A stretch of 64,000 nucleotides of DNA from Acidobacteriota bacterium (GCA_029776225.1 JAKOTR010000098.1:60748-124747); one strand, 5' to 3'. Positions 34,297 to 42,911 are shown, counted from the stretch's first letter. The notes: generated by a model not told the origin, from the letters alone. Made by a program: numbers and translations.

Positions 34297-35793
34297 ATGA
34301 GAAAGCAACAACTGGGGCGCTGCGCCTCACTTGCCATTCTTTTGGCCGCCGCCGCTTTTGCGGCGCAAGTCAGGGAGCCGGCCGTTGCCGGGGCCTTTTA
34401 TCCAGCCGACGCCGGTGAACTCCGCAAGATGGTTGATGCGCTGCTGGCCCGCCAGCCCGCCTCCACCGTTCAGGACCCCATCATTGCGCTGATCGCGCCT
34501 CACGCGGGCTATCCGTACTCCGGCGCCGTTGCGGCACGGGCGTACGCGCTGCTGAAGGGGCGGAAGCCGGAGCGCGTGGTGGTGATTGCGCCGTCGCACG
34601 TGGAGCCGTTCTCGTTCGCATCGGTTTACGACGGCGACGCCTACGCCACGCCGCTCGGCGCCGTTCCGGTCGACAAGGCATTCGCCGCGAAGCTGGCGGC
34701 CGCCGACCGCCGCATCCGGCTTTCCAGCCGCGGTCATGCTCCCGTTGGCGGCCGCGGCGAGCACGCGATCGAAGTGCATCTCCCGTTTCTACAGCGCGTG
34801 CTCGGCGACTTCCAGCTCGTTCCGGTGGTGATGGGAAGCCACGGTTACGCCGACTGCCGCGCTCTCGGCACGGCGATCGCGAAGCTCGCCGCCGGTTCCG
34901 ATACTTTGATCGTCGCCAGCACCGATCTCTCGCACTACCACCCTTACGACGAAGCGGTCAAGCTGGACCGCAAGGTGCTTGCCGCCATCCAGGATTGGGA
35001 TTACCTGAGCATGTCGCGCAACTTCGAATCGCGCGTGTGGGAGGCGTGCGGCGGCGCTCCCGTGGTGGCGGCGATGATCGCGGCCGAGCGAATGGGAGCG
35101 AACAAGGCGGTGCTGCTGGCCTACGCCAATTCGGGCGATGTCACGAAGGACCGCATGCGGGTGGTCGGTTACGGAGCGCTGGCGTTGACGAAGTCTCCCG
35201 CCGCGCGCGCCGCGGCGCCGCCGTTCACTCTGGCGCAGTCCGACCGGGAAGAGCTGCTCCGGCTGGCCAGGATTTCAGTGGAGACCGCGGTCCGCGAGGG
35301 CAAGCTGTACGACTACAAGGGAACGGCTTCTGAACCGCTTATGCAGGAGCGCGGCGCTTTCGTCACTTTGAAGCAGAAAGGTGTGATGCGCGGCTGCGTT
35401 GGCTACCCCGCTCCCATGAAACCGCTGAGCTACACGGTGCGCGATGTTGCCGCGCTGGCGGCGGTGCACGATCGCCGCTTCCCGCCGGTCACCCCGGTCG
35501 AACTCGGCAGGCTGCAGTACGAGATATCCGTGCTCTCGCCGTTTCGCCGGGTCTTGAACGTTGAGGAAATCCGGGTGGGGCGCGACGGCCTGGTGATCCG
35601 GCGCGGCGACGCCGAGGGTTTGCTGCTGCCGCAGGTCCCGGTGGAACAGGGCTGGGACCGGAACACTTTCCTGGAGCAGGCGTGCCTCAAAGCGGGTCTT
35701 CCCCCGCGCGCCTGGCGCGACGAGGAGACCGACATTTTTTCGTTCACTGCTTTTGTTTTCAGCGATGAGCCTGCGGGGGTAGCGGGGAAGTGA
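34297..35793 (+). CDS. Exported Memo-AMMECR1 fusion protein
   Basis: A 498-residue protein. A signal peptide (LGRCASLAILLAAAAFAAQ) is followed by a MEMO-type domain (residues about 25-300) with REPAVAGAFYPADAGELRKMV, PHAGYPYSG, SPSH-like APSHVEPF and STDLSHYHPYDEA. An AMMECR1 domain (about 320-490) has VTLKQKGVMRGCVGYP and PRAWRDEETDIFSF. The two halves equal AmmeMemoRadiSam proteins B and A, normally encoded beside a radical-SAM protein; none is adjacent here. The signal peptide implies action outside the cytoplasm, and the fused arrangement is noteworthy. Confidence 0.92.
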   Translation: MRKQQLGRCASLAILLAAAAFAAQVREPAVAGAFYPADAGELRKMVDALLARQPASTVQDPIIALIAPHAGYPYSGAVAARAYALLKGRKPERVVVIAPSHVEPFSFASVYDGDAYATPLGAVPVDKAFAAKLAAADRRIRLSSRGHAPVGGRGEHAIEVHLPFLQRVLGDFQLVPVVMGSHGYADCRALGTAIAKLAAGSDTLIVASTDLSHYHPYDEAVKLDRKVLAAIQDWDYLSMSRNFESRVWEACGGAPVVAAMIAAERMGANKAVLLAYANSGDVTKDRMRVVGYGALALTKSPAARAAAPPFTLAQSDREELLRLARISVETAVREGKLYDYKGTASEPLMQERGAFVTLKQKGVMRGCVGYPAPMKPLSYTVRDVAALAAVHDRRFPPVTPVELGRLQYEISVLSPFRRVLNVEEIRVGRDGLVIRRGDAEGLLLPQVPVEQGWDRNTFLEQACLKAGLPPRAWRDEETDIFSFTAFVFSDEPAGVAGK

Positions 35794-36248
35794 GGGGGGC
35801 GGGGGCAGGCCTGAGCCCGGTTATTTTGGGAAATCTCTCCACCGTACTTGCCCATTTGCGAAAGTCACCGAGGGGATGCAGTGCGAACCTCGCCTGCGCC
35901 TCTAAGCGCCGGAGTAATAACCTCGATATCTCAAATTCGTGCTTGCCGTGATCTCTGACTCGCAAGAAGTACTGCTAAAGATCTTTTTTTACCTTAAATC
36001 CTGCTTCAAAACGGCTATCGAGTAGATAACGTCGAGTCGGCTCGGCAAAGAGGAATGTTCCGCTGGGGCTCGCATCACCAAAAAATAACAGCTCTGCCAC
36101 AAAAATAACAGCTCTGCCGCAGTCGGCTTGTTTATACTGAATGCTCCCGTGTGTTTGGGCCAGATGTCTAGCCGCTTACTGAAGTGTCTGGTGCGTCGGT
36201 CTGATTATGCCCAATACCCGGCGGAATTTTAGTCAGGAGGAGCGTTCG
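35794..36248. other. Lower-GC intergenic region, no gene seen
   Basis: This 455-base stretch has visibly lower GC than the flanks and no convincing coding frame. It contains a 20-base tandem repeat (listed separately) and should hold the promoter of the lipoprotein gene that follows. The change in composition suggests transferred DNA or a remnant. Confidence 0.5.
36081..36120. repeat. Two tandem 20-base repeats
   Basis: Bases 36081-36100 and 36101-36120 are the same 20-mer with one difference (A or G at the penultimate base). They lie about 130 bases before the lipoprotein gene. Too short to be a known element. Confidence 0.85.
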
Positions 36249-37106
36249 GTGTCACGTCTCGCGCAGGCCTTTGCCGTTATCCTCTGCATCGTATTCTGCG
36301 GATGTGCCAAGCAGGACAAGCAGAAGGAAGTCCCGGCCTTCTTGCAGGGCAGCTACAAATCATTGAAAGCTATCGAGGGAGCCACGGCAGTAGGCGTCAC
36401 CTATGCTGATTACCTCAAGCTCTTACAGGAGATGTCGGCTGAGGTTTTAGCTCTGGATGATTACTTGAAAGCCAACCCTTCACCTCAATACCGTGCACTT
36501 GTCGAGGAACTCGACCGGGTCCTGACAATGTACGTGGATGCAGGCACAGCGTGGAAAGCAGAAATCGAGGCGTCATCATCATTGCTCAAACGCAGAGACC
36601 TGAAATCCTATCCCCAAGCGGAACTTGTCGCACTAAAGTACGGAATGACGGAACGGCTGGTCTCGATGCGTATTGTGCAAAATATCTGGAGCCTAATCGG
36701 CGAGCGGGCGCCGGTCTTGCACGGGGCGTTCTATGGGACCGTCGATCTCAACTTACAAAAGCCCAAAACCATCGACCAGCTCCGGGAAGCGGCTCTGGCG
36801 AAAAAAGGCGTTGCCGATTGCGTCGAAGTAGAAGACTGGAGCCCGGACGTCAAGACACCCGAGGGATGGTTCATCGTTGGAAAGATCGTGAACCGCTGCG
36901 GGAAATCATTCAACTCGGTGCCAATCACGTTCATCATTTGGAGAGGCGGGGACCATCCCTCGGGCGAACTGGTTAGGGACCTTGGGGGGATCGGACCAGG
37001 GGCAGAAAAGACTTTTCGGATCCCCTACTCAGCGGACATCACGGGAGTGCGCTACAAAGCCGTAGGCGAGGGCCGAACTGGAGTCCTCCCGATTGTTCAC
37101 CACTGA
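36249..37106 (+). CDS. Putative lipoprotein with FxLYD-like domain
   Basis: A 285-residue protein. The start is GTG at 36249, 8 bases after an AGGAGG ribosome-binding site. The signal VSRLAQAFAVILCIVFCGC fits a lipoprotein lipobox ending at the cysteine, although the -3 residue (phenylalanine) is not ideal. A helical middle (QEMSAEVLALDDYLKANP) precedes a C-terminal beta-sandwich (WFIVGKIVNRCGKSFNSVPITFIIW ... GIGPGAEKTFRIPY) like FxLYD domains. Codon use and lower GC differ from neighbours, which suggests transfer. Function unknown. Confidence 0.75.
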   Translation: MSRLAQAFAVILCIVFCGCAKQDKQKEVPAFLQGSYKSLKAIEGATAVGVTYADYLKLLQEMSAEVLALDDYLKANPSPQYRALVEELDRVLTMYVDAGTAWKAEIEASSSLLKRRDLKSYPQAELVALKYGMTERLVSMRIVQNIWSLIGERAPVLHGAFYGTVDLNLQKPKTIDQLREAALAKKGVADCVEVEDWSPDVKTPEGWFIVGKIVNRCGKSFNSVPITFIIWRGGDHPSGELVRDLGGIGPGAEKTFRIPYSADITGVRYKAVGEGRTGVLPIVHH

Positions 37107-37303
37107 TGGCCTCGGCACAGGCAGCACAGCGGAGGTCCGAAAGCAGGAAGCCAAGCGTTAGGCGGTAATAAGAATCTGCCCGGGCATTGCGAATAGCGGT
37201 AGCCTGGAAAGCTTTGGCCGCAAGCCATCGCTAGACACCGTAAGAGGGTCCCCACACGGCCCTTCCGGGCAGCGTGGAACAGGCCTCCCGCAAGGCCGCT
37301 TAC

Positions 37304-37468
37304 TCAATGTAAGAGATTCAGGTGCGTCTTATTCTGCGCGTCGGAGAGTTCCTGGGAGCTCACGCCCAGCCAGTCCTGGAAGCGTTCGATAGCAGGCCCG
37401 AAGTCCTTGCTCTCTTCCGCCTCGGCGAGGGCGAGAGCTTCGTCCCGGGTAAGCTGTCCGGCGCGGGT
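37304..37468 (-). pseudogene. In-frame gene remnant after a phosphoesterase stop
   Basis: Directly after the TAG of the phosphoesterase at 37469, the same frame continues without stop for 54 codons to TGA at 37306-37304. The product is protein-like: RAGQLTRDEALALAEAEESKDFGPAIERFQDWLGVS. The charged, helical character and the LTRDEALAL element recall the ends of N-acetyl sugar amidotransferase-type enzymes, but this is a weak impression. It has no own start. It could be a remnant, or a tail read through the UAG. Confidence 0.5.
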
Positions 37469-38323
37469 CTACTTCGTGGGTACGGGCCGCTTTGGCAGCG
37501 CGCCGAAATCGAAGAACTCGTGCCGAATCTCCCGCTGCGTTACCCAGACGAGCCTCAATCCCGATCTCGCTCCGCCCAGCGGCATGCCCACGGGACCCGT
37601 GGTCACCATTTGAAGCTGCCCGTCCGACCCATGAGCGTTCCGGTGATAGTGTCCTGCGAACACGTACTTGACGCCGGCGCGCCGCAGCGAGTCGAGGAGC
37701 GGCGCTCGCCGCGCCGAGGGAATGTTGAAGTACTCGTCCGGCTCGTCAGCCCGTTCGACGAAGATGGGATGGTGCAGGAACACGACGATATGGGGAGCTC
37801 CCGATGCCCTGGCTCGTTCCAGTTCGGCCTCGAGCCACAAATCCTGCTTGCGCGCCTCTTCCGGCGCGTTCTGCGGTGAGTGGATCAGGTTGGAGTTCAG
37901 CACGATGCCGTAGATGGGGCCCTCGCGGAAGCTATAGTAGTCGGGTCCGAAGCGCTCCCGGTAAGCTTTGAGGGCGTTTGGCGTGGGTTCGTTGCCGACG
38001 TCGTGATTCCCGGCCACGTGATAGATGCGGATGGACGGATCCAGTGTGGCCGAGATGCGCTCGTATTCGCGAATCTGGTCCGCATCGCCGGGTTTGTTCA
38101 CAAGGTCGCCGCAAACGATGACGAATCGGGGTCTCAGCCGATTTGCGGTTTTGATCGCGAACTCGTAGTTGGCGCTCTCGTGACTGAAGTCGCCGTTCTT
38201 CGCATACATCCCGAACTGCGGATCGGCAAGCTGCATGAAAAACAGGTCGGATGGGCCCTGCTGCGCGGGAGCGCCGGCCACGAACAGCAAAAGAAGCACA
38301 GCGATCAGCCGGTCGGTTGCCAT
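37469..38323 (-). CDS. Exported metallophosphoesterase, CPPED1-like
   Basis: A 284-residue calcineurin-like enzyme with a signal peptide (LIAVLLLLFVAGAPAQQ). Motifs: LADPQFG, VCGDLVNKPGD, VAGNHDVGNEP and the closing FAGHYHRNA. LHHPIFVERADEPDEYFNIP resembles CPPED1-type phosphatases. The start at 38323 fits the signal peptide. It is the fourth phosphoesterase of this superfamily in the window, and the only complete one with an obvious export signal. Its TAG stop is followed by an open in-frame extension. Confidence 0.88.
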   Translation of the reverse strand: MATDRLIAVLLLLFVAGAPAQQGPSDLFFMQLADPQFGMYAKNGDFSHESANYEFAIKTANRLRPRFVIVCGDLVNKPGDADQIREYERISATLDPSIRIYHVAGNHDVGNEPTPNALKAYRERFGPDYYSFREGPIYGIVLNSNLIHSPQNAPEEARKQDLWLEAELERARASGAPHIVVFLHHPIFVERADEPDEYFNIPSARRAPLLDSLRRAGVKYVFAGHYHRNAHGSDGQLQMVTTGPVGMPLGGARSGLRLVWVTQREIRHEFFDFGALPKRPVPTK

Positions 38324-38362
38324 GGCCTCGACAGTCGGCAAAACGATCTCCGCCTCGGAAGG

Positions 38363-38512
38363 TCAGCCGGGCGCCCGCCTGAAGAATGCGAGGGCTTCCG
38401 GCTGCCCCGGTGAGTCTATCATACCCTCCAGGCCTGAGGCCGGCGCAACCTGACCCAGAGCGAGTACGGCCATAGCCAGCATGAGCAAGACGAACAACGT
38501 AGCGGAAAGCAT
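38363..38512 (-). CDS. Possible small membrane-anchored protein
   Basis: A 49-codon open frame that begins MLSATLFVLLMLAMAVLALGQ, a clear hydrophobic or signal stretch, and ends AFFRRAPG. It lies 39 bases upstream of the phosphoesterase gene on the same strand. There is only a weak ribosome-binding site. It could be a real short envelope protein or a chance frame near a decayed transposase. Confidence 0.3.
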   Translation of the reverse strand: MLSATLFVLLMLAMAVLALGQVAPASGLEGMIDSPGQPEALAFFRRAPG

Positions 38513-38515
38513 ATC

Positions 38516-38737
38516 AAGGCCTTTTTCTTTCAAGCATTCAAGACGATCCGCAAAGCATCCTTCCGCCGGGACACCCTTTACTCCTGGCCTGCAGAGATCG
38601 TCCGGATGTGGCGCTTCACCCGCGGCAGCGGAATCACCGAAGGCTTTCCCGACAAGATGGAAACGATCAGCCGGCAGGCGTACGGAATCCGCAACTTCGA
38701 AAACTACCGGCAACGAGTGCGGGTGCTTTGTGCTTAA
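38516..38737 (+). pseudogene. ISL3-like transposase, C-terminal remnant
   Basis: One open frame of 73 codons to TAA at 38735-38737 encodes W-R-F-T-R-G-S-GITEGF, then DKMETISRQAYGIRNFENYRQRVRVLC. This matches the end of ISL3-family transposases: the catalytic glutamate in GITEGF, then RxAYGFRNFxNYRLRV. The front two thirds are missing, and no terminal inverted repeats can be paired. It sits 54 bases from the 3' end of the tRNA-Val gene. Confidence 0.75.
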
Positions 38738-38791
38738 CTGGTCTTCTTGGGATCGGGGTTGCCCCCTTTTTGTGGCGTACAGCCGACGCAA

Positions 38792-38868
38792 TGGTGGGCG
38801 GTGCGGGACTCGAACCTGCGACCTCCTGCTTGTAAGGCAGGCGCTCTAACCAACTGAGCTAACCGCCC
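38792..38868 (-). tRNA. tRNA-Val (anticodon UAC)
   Basis: On the minus strand a 77-base cloverleaf forms: acceptor GGGCGGT/ACCGCCC, anticodon stem CCTGC/GCAGG with loop CTTACAA (anticodon TAC), T-loop TTCGAGT, and D-loop AGTTGGTTA. The CCA end is encoded. It reads GUA codons for valine, and GUG by wobble. Confidence 0.95.
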
Positions 38869-38994
38869 GGCGTGCGCGTACTCTTTGATTCTACACTTCC
38901 CGGCGGCGGTTTCCGGCGCTCTTCCCGAAATTCTGAAGCCCGAGGGCCACTCAGACTACAATTGACGTATGTCTCTGGCTAGAGGTGAGACCCG

Positions 38995-40209
38995 GTGATG
39001 GCGCCGGGCGTTCTCATTGCCGGAGGGGATCAGGTTGCGATCCCGCTGGCGATGCTGATCGTCTTCGGCTCGGCCAAGTTGTTGGCCGAAGTGTTCGAAC
39101 GGATGAACCAGCCCGGCATTGTCGGGGAGATTGTGGCTGGAATCCTTGTCGGGCCGAGCGTGCTGGCGTGGGTCTCCCCCGATGAATTTCTCAACGCGCT
39201 GGCGCAGCTCGGCGTGATGTTTCTGCTGTTTCGCGTGGGCCTGGAGGTGAAGGCCTCCGAGTTGATCCGCGTCGGCGGCACCGCGACCCTGGTCGCCGTG
39301 CTCGGAGTCGTGGTTCCCTTTTTTCTCGGCTGGGGAATCCTGCTGCTTTGGGGCGAGCCGCAGGTCGAGGCGATCTTCACGGGCGCGGCCATGGTCGCCA
39401 CCAGCGTGGGGATCACCGCCCAGGTTTTGGAAAGCAAGGGGTTGATGAAGGCTCGCGCGAGCCGCACCATACTGGCCGCCGCGGTGATTGACGACGTGCT
39501 CGGCCTGCTGGTTCTGGCGATGGTCAGCAACATGGCCAAGGGCGAAATCAACCTGCTCGGCCTGGGGCTGACGGCGGCCATGGCGATCGGTTTCACGCTG
39601 CTGGTGCTCACCTGGGGCACCCGCACCGTCCACAAGCTGGCGCCGCGCGTGCAAAAGCAACTGCGGCTCGGGGAGGCGCAGTTCGCGCTTTCCATGATTC
39701 TGCTGTTCGGACTTGCCGTCGCTGCAGTTTACGCCGGGGTGGCGGCCATTATCGGCGCGTTTCTGGCCGGGATGGCGCTCTCGGAGAGCACCGGCCAGCG
39801 CGTCCGCGACCTTGCGCACGGGGTCACCGAGCTGCTGGTTCCCTTCTTCCTGGCCGGCATCGGCCTCAACCTGGATCTGAGCGCTCTGGCCAACCGCGCC
39901 ACGCTGGTGCTCTCCCTCATCATTCTGGCCGCCGCCATTGTTTCGAAGCTGGTGGGCTGCGGTCTCGGCGCCCTGCCGCTCGGTCGCGCGGACGCGCTGC
40001 GCGTCGGCATCGGGATGATGCCTCGGGGCGAGGTCGGGCTGGTGGTAGCCCAGCTCGGGTTATCCCTCGGCGTCATCACGCAAGCTATTTACGGAGTGGT
40101 GGTGTTCATGGCCGTTGCTACCACGCTGATAGCGCCCCCGCTGCTGACGCTTGCCTATCGCAAGCTGATCGATGCCGACGCCAAGGCGGAGGTTTTCCGG
40201 ATCGGCTGA
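38995..40209 (+). CDS. CPA2-type cation:proton antiporter
   Basis: A 404-residue inner-membrane protein with about 12 transmembrane segments, of the KefB/GerN type. Typical landmarks are MNQPGIVGEIVAGILVGPS, MFLLFRVGLEVK, and an AAVIDDVLGLLVLAM segment in which the two aspartates carry the ion. The later block is MMPRGEVGLVVAQLGLSLG. It exchanges K+ or Na+ for protons. There is no TrkA-type domain. The start is GTG 38995 or ATG 38998; both are just behind an AGGTGAG ribosome-binding site. Confidence 0.92.
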   Translation: MMAPGVLIAGGDQVAIPLAMLIVFGSAKLLAEVFERMNQPGIVGEIVAGILVGPSVLAWVSPDEFLNALAQLGVMFLLFRVGLEVKASELIRVGGTATLVAVLGVVVPFFLGWGILLLWGEPQVEAIFTGAAMVATSVGITAQVLESKGLMKARASRTILAAAVIDDVLGLLVLAMVSNMAKGEINLLGLGLTAAMAIGFTLLVLTWGTRTVHKLAPRVQKQLRLGEAQFALSMILLFGLAVAAVYAGVAAIIGAFLAGMALSESTGQRVRDLAHGVTELLVPFFLAGIGLNLDLSALANRATLVLSLIILAAAIVSKLVGCGLGALPLGRADALRVGIGMMPRGEVGLVVAQLGLSLGVITQAIYGVVVFMAVATTLIAPPLLTLAYRKLIDADAKAEVFRIG

Positions 40210-40213
40210 GCGC

Positions 40214-40549
40214 TTACCAGCGCACGCCGGGCGATGTCCGGGAATGGGGCGTAAACGGCGCGCGGAGCTTCGGGATGCGGCTCGCCTTTCGCAAGTGCTC
40301 CGGCGAGTTCGCTTGCGTGCGCTTTTCCTGGAGTTTCACAGGCGGGGCGGCCTCTCTGACGAGCGCCGGCTCAAGCTTCTCAGGCTGAGTTTCCGGCACA
40401 ATCCGCCGCGGCCTTCGAGTCACGGCTTTGGGAACTTTGATGTAGGACCCCACAATATGACGACTTCTGGGCTTTGCCGGAAGCGTGCTCTCCTCACCCT
40501 CCAGCCACTCCAGCAAGAGATTTTTCCTGTGTTTCTCAGGATTTGCCAT
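40214..40549 (-). CDS. Small basic protein, unknown function
   Basis: A 111-residue protein beginning MANPEKHRKNLLLEWLEGEESTLPAK. It is rich in arginine, proline and lysine, low in hydrophobic residues and probably disordered after residue 40. The AAGGAGGG ribosome-binding site, about 8 bases before the ATG, supports it as a real gene. No known family is recognised. It converges on the antiporter gene with a 4-base gap. Confidence 0.6.
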   Translation of the reverse strand: MANPEKHRKNLLLEWLEGEESTLPAKPRSRHIVGSYIKVPKAVTRRPRRIVPETQPEKLEPALVREAAPPVKLQEKRTQANSPEHLRKASRIPKLRAPFTPHSRTSPGVRW

Positions 40550-40693
40550 TGGCCAGCCCTCCTTGCCGATTCAGCTACATAAATCTGGTTCGATTGTAGG
40601 CTTGAATCCACTCCCATGCAATAGGGTGCATAGGGGATATCCGGCCCGGGGAAGGGTGTAATCAAATCCGCTCATTCGGCCGAAGTACTTGAC

Positions 40694-41836
40694 ATGGGAA
40701 GCCAACTGCGCGAACGTGTGCCTCCACGCGTTGTGGACGTGTGCGCTTCCTGCATTTGCGACCCTGTGACCCGGTTGAAATTTCTCCGGCTCGCGAAACC
40801 GGCGCCCCCGCTTCCACCCGAGCCGCCCCGGCGTCCGCCGAAGCGGCGCCGCCCGGCGATCGCGCTGACCGTCCTGGCCGCGGCGCTCCTCATGGCTCCC
40901 CTGGGCCGCGTGGCCCCCACCGAGGCGCCTCCGCCTCCGCCGCCCGTGGGCCCGCTGGAGCCGCCGCAGGACAGCCCGGCGCCGCGGGTCTGGCTCGTCG
41001 AGCAGTCCAACGGGACCGAAATCTACAGCAACGGCTTACGCATCGAAGGCGGACCTGGCGTGCCTGGCCAGCCGCGCCTGTACAGGGCCTTCGACCGGAA
41101 TGCGCCCGACGGCAGCCGCTGGCAGTGGCGGGCGGAGCCGGCAGGCATTGTTTTCCACAGTTCGGAGAGCGATGTCGCCTCGTTCGAACCGGAAATGAAC
41201 GGCATACTCAAGCGCCAGGGCGAGCTGCTTCTGGCTTACGCCCGGCAGCGCCGCTGCTATCACTTTTTGATCGACCGCTTCGGCCGCGTGCATCGCGTCG
41301 TTGAGGAGAGCGCCAGAGCCGATCACGCCGGCCACTCGATCTGGAGTGACGACGACTGGGTGTATGTGAACCTGAATCACAGTTTCTTGGGCGTCTGCTT
41401 CGAGGCCCAGACACAGCCGGGGGTGGCCGTGAGTCCGGCGCAGATCCACTCGGCGAGGGTGCTGACGGAAATGCTGCGCAGCCGCTACAACATTCCAGCG
41501 CGCAATTGCATCACGCACGCCCAGGTATCGGTAAATCCGCGCAACTTCCGCGTCGGCTACCACACGGATTGGGCCCGGGACTTCCCGTTTGCCCAACTGG
41601 GTCTGCCGGATAACTACCTCCAGCCCCTGCCCAGCCTAACGTTCTTCGGCTTCGATGCCGATGCTTCTTTTGTCAAGCTGGCCGGACCGGACCTTCGCCA
41701 TGCGGTGTCACTCGCTCAGGCGCAGGTGCGGCATGCAGCCGCTGGGCGCGGCATCCCGGTTGCCCGGTACCGGGCGGAGCTTCAGGAGGCTTACGCCCGT
41801 GCTGCAGCAGCCGCCACGAACCCGGCCGGCTCGTAA
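40694..41836 (+). CDS. N-acetylmuramoyl-L-alanine amidase (PGRP/Amidase_2 type)
   Basis: A 380-residue protein. A cytoplasmic basic, proline-rich N-terminus (KPAPPLPPEPPRRPPKRRR) leads to one membrane segment (ALTVLAAALLMAPLG, about residues 57-71). A proline-rich linker and an amidase domain follow (about 150-320). Zinc-site candidates are the histidine in IVFHSSES, the histidine in CITHAQVS, and HTDWARD. The enzyme would cut the lactyl-peptide bond in murein. It is followed 48 bases later by an actin-fold ATPase gene, which suggests a role in envelope remodelling. Confidence 0.87.
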   Translation: MGSQLRERVPPRVVDVCASCICDPVTRLKFLRLAKPAPPLPPEPPRRPPKRRRPAIALTVLAAALLMAPLGRVAPTEAPPPPPPVGPLEPPQDSPAPRVWLVEQSNGTEIYSNGLRIEGGPGVPGQPRLYRAFDRNAPDGSRWQWRAEPAGIVFHSSESDVASFEPEMNGILKRQGELLLAYARQRRCYHFLIDRFGRVHRVVEESARADHAGHSIWSDDDWVYVNLNHSFLGVCFEAQTQPGVAVSPAQIHSARVLTEMLRSRYNIPARNCITHAQVSVNPRNFRVGYHTDWARDFPFAQLGLPDNYLQPLPSLTFFGFDADASFVKLAGPDLRHAVSLAQAQVRHAAAGRGIPVARYRAELQEAYARAAAAATNPAGS

Positions 41837-41884
41837 GAATATCAGCCCCGCGCGAACCGGGCTGTGATCTACAGGAGAAACGAT

Positions 41885-42892
41885 ATGTCCTCTTCCGAAA
41901 AGAAACTCGATCCGCGGATCGGCCTCGATGTCGGCACCAGCCGAATCGTCATGGCGCGCCGTGTAGACAATGAAATCGAGTACCGCAGCCAGTTGAACGC
42001 TTTTGTTCGTATCCCGGCCTCCCCCCTGACGGCGAGCGTCCTCAGGAAGGAAGGCATCCCCCACACGATCGATGGCAGCGACGTGGTCATCTACGGGGAC
42101 CAGGCGGAGAAATTCGCCAACATTTTTCACGTCGAGACGCGCCGCCCGATGCAGAACGGCGCACTCAATCCTAGCGAGCCCGACGGGCCGGCGGTGATTC
42201 GCGAAATCATTTCACTTCTGATCGGCGACCAGAAAGCACGCCCCGGCGAGAAGATGTGCGTGAGCATGCCCGGATCGCCGCTCGGCTCAAGCGACGACCT
42301 CACCTTCCACGAATCGGTTGTCCGGCAAATTGTAACCGATTTCGGCTATGAGGTCAGCACGATCAACGAGGGGCTCGCCGTGGTTTACAGCGATCTGGCC
42401 GAGTCGAACTACACCGGCATCGGGGTGAGTTGCGGCGGCGGGATGTGCAACGTTTGCTTTGCTTACCTGTCCGTGCCGGTGGTGAGTTTCAGCATCTCCC
42501 AGGCGGGCGATTTCGTCGACACCAACACGGCGACCGCGACCGGCGAAGTCGCCACGCGCATACGGATGTTCAAGGAGAAGGACTTCAGCTTTAACGGCGC
42601 CTCCGGAGACAAGATCCAGCGTGCGCTGACGATTTACTACGACGAAGTAATCCGCCACCTGGTGACCGCGATGAACTGCGCGTTTTCCGACAACCGCGCC
42701 CTGCCCAAACTGGACCGTCCCGTGCCGGTTGTCCTGAGCGGCGGCAGCAGCATACCCCGGGGATTCCGCGAGAGGTTCGAGAAGGCGCTGAGACAGAGCG
42801 CGTTTCCTGTGCCGGTTTCAGACGTGTTGCTTGCGGCCGACCCGCTGCACTCCACAGCCAAAGGCGCCCTGGTTTCCCTGCTGGCCGATTGA
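41885..42892 (+). CDS. Actin-fold ATPase, MreB/FtsA-like but unassigned
   Basis: A 335-residue protein with the actin/Hsp70 fold: phosphate-1 loop IGLDVGTSRIVMA (about residues 12-24), phosphate-2-like GVSCGGGMCNV (about 180) and adenosine loop LSGGSSIPRGF (about 290). The normally acidic, glycine-rich phosphate-2 loop (DIGGGT) is SCGGGM here, so ATP hydrolysis may be altered. It is not a classical MreB, FtsA, PilM or Hsp70. The start has an AGGAG site. It lies next to a murein amidase. Confidence 0.75.
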   Translation: MSSSEKKLDPRIGLDVGTSRIVMARRVDNEIEYRSQLNAFVRIPASPLTASVLRKEGIPHTIDGSDVVIYGDQAEKFANIFHVETRRPMQNGALNPSEPDGPAVIREIISLLIGDQKARPGEKMCVSMPGSPLGSSDDLTFHESVVRQIVTDFGYEVSTINEGLAVVYSDLAESNYTGIGVSCGGGMCNVCFAYLSVPVVSFSISQAGDFVDTNTATATGEVATRIRMFKEKDFSFNGASGDKIQRALTIYYDEVIRHLVTAMNCAFSDNRALPKLDRPVPVVLSGGSSIPRGFRERFEKALRQSAFPVPVSDVLLAADPLHSTAKGALVSLLAD

Positions 42893-42911
42893 GGGAAGCG
42901 CCGGTTGAGCG

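Noticed and set aside
35759..35965. 68-codon minus-strand frame after the Memo-AMMECR1 gene
   Set aside because: No ribosome-binding site, biased composition and partial overlap with the end of a real gene.
36081..36120. Tandem 20-base repeats as a possible CRISPR start
   Set aside because: The two copies abut with no spacer, and no more copies or cas genes occur.
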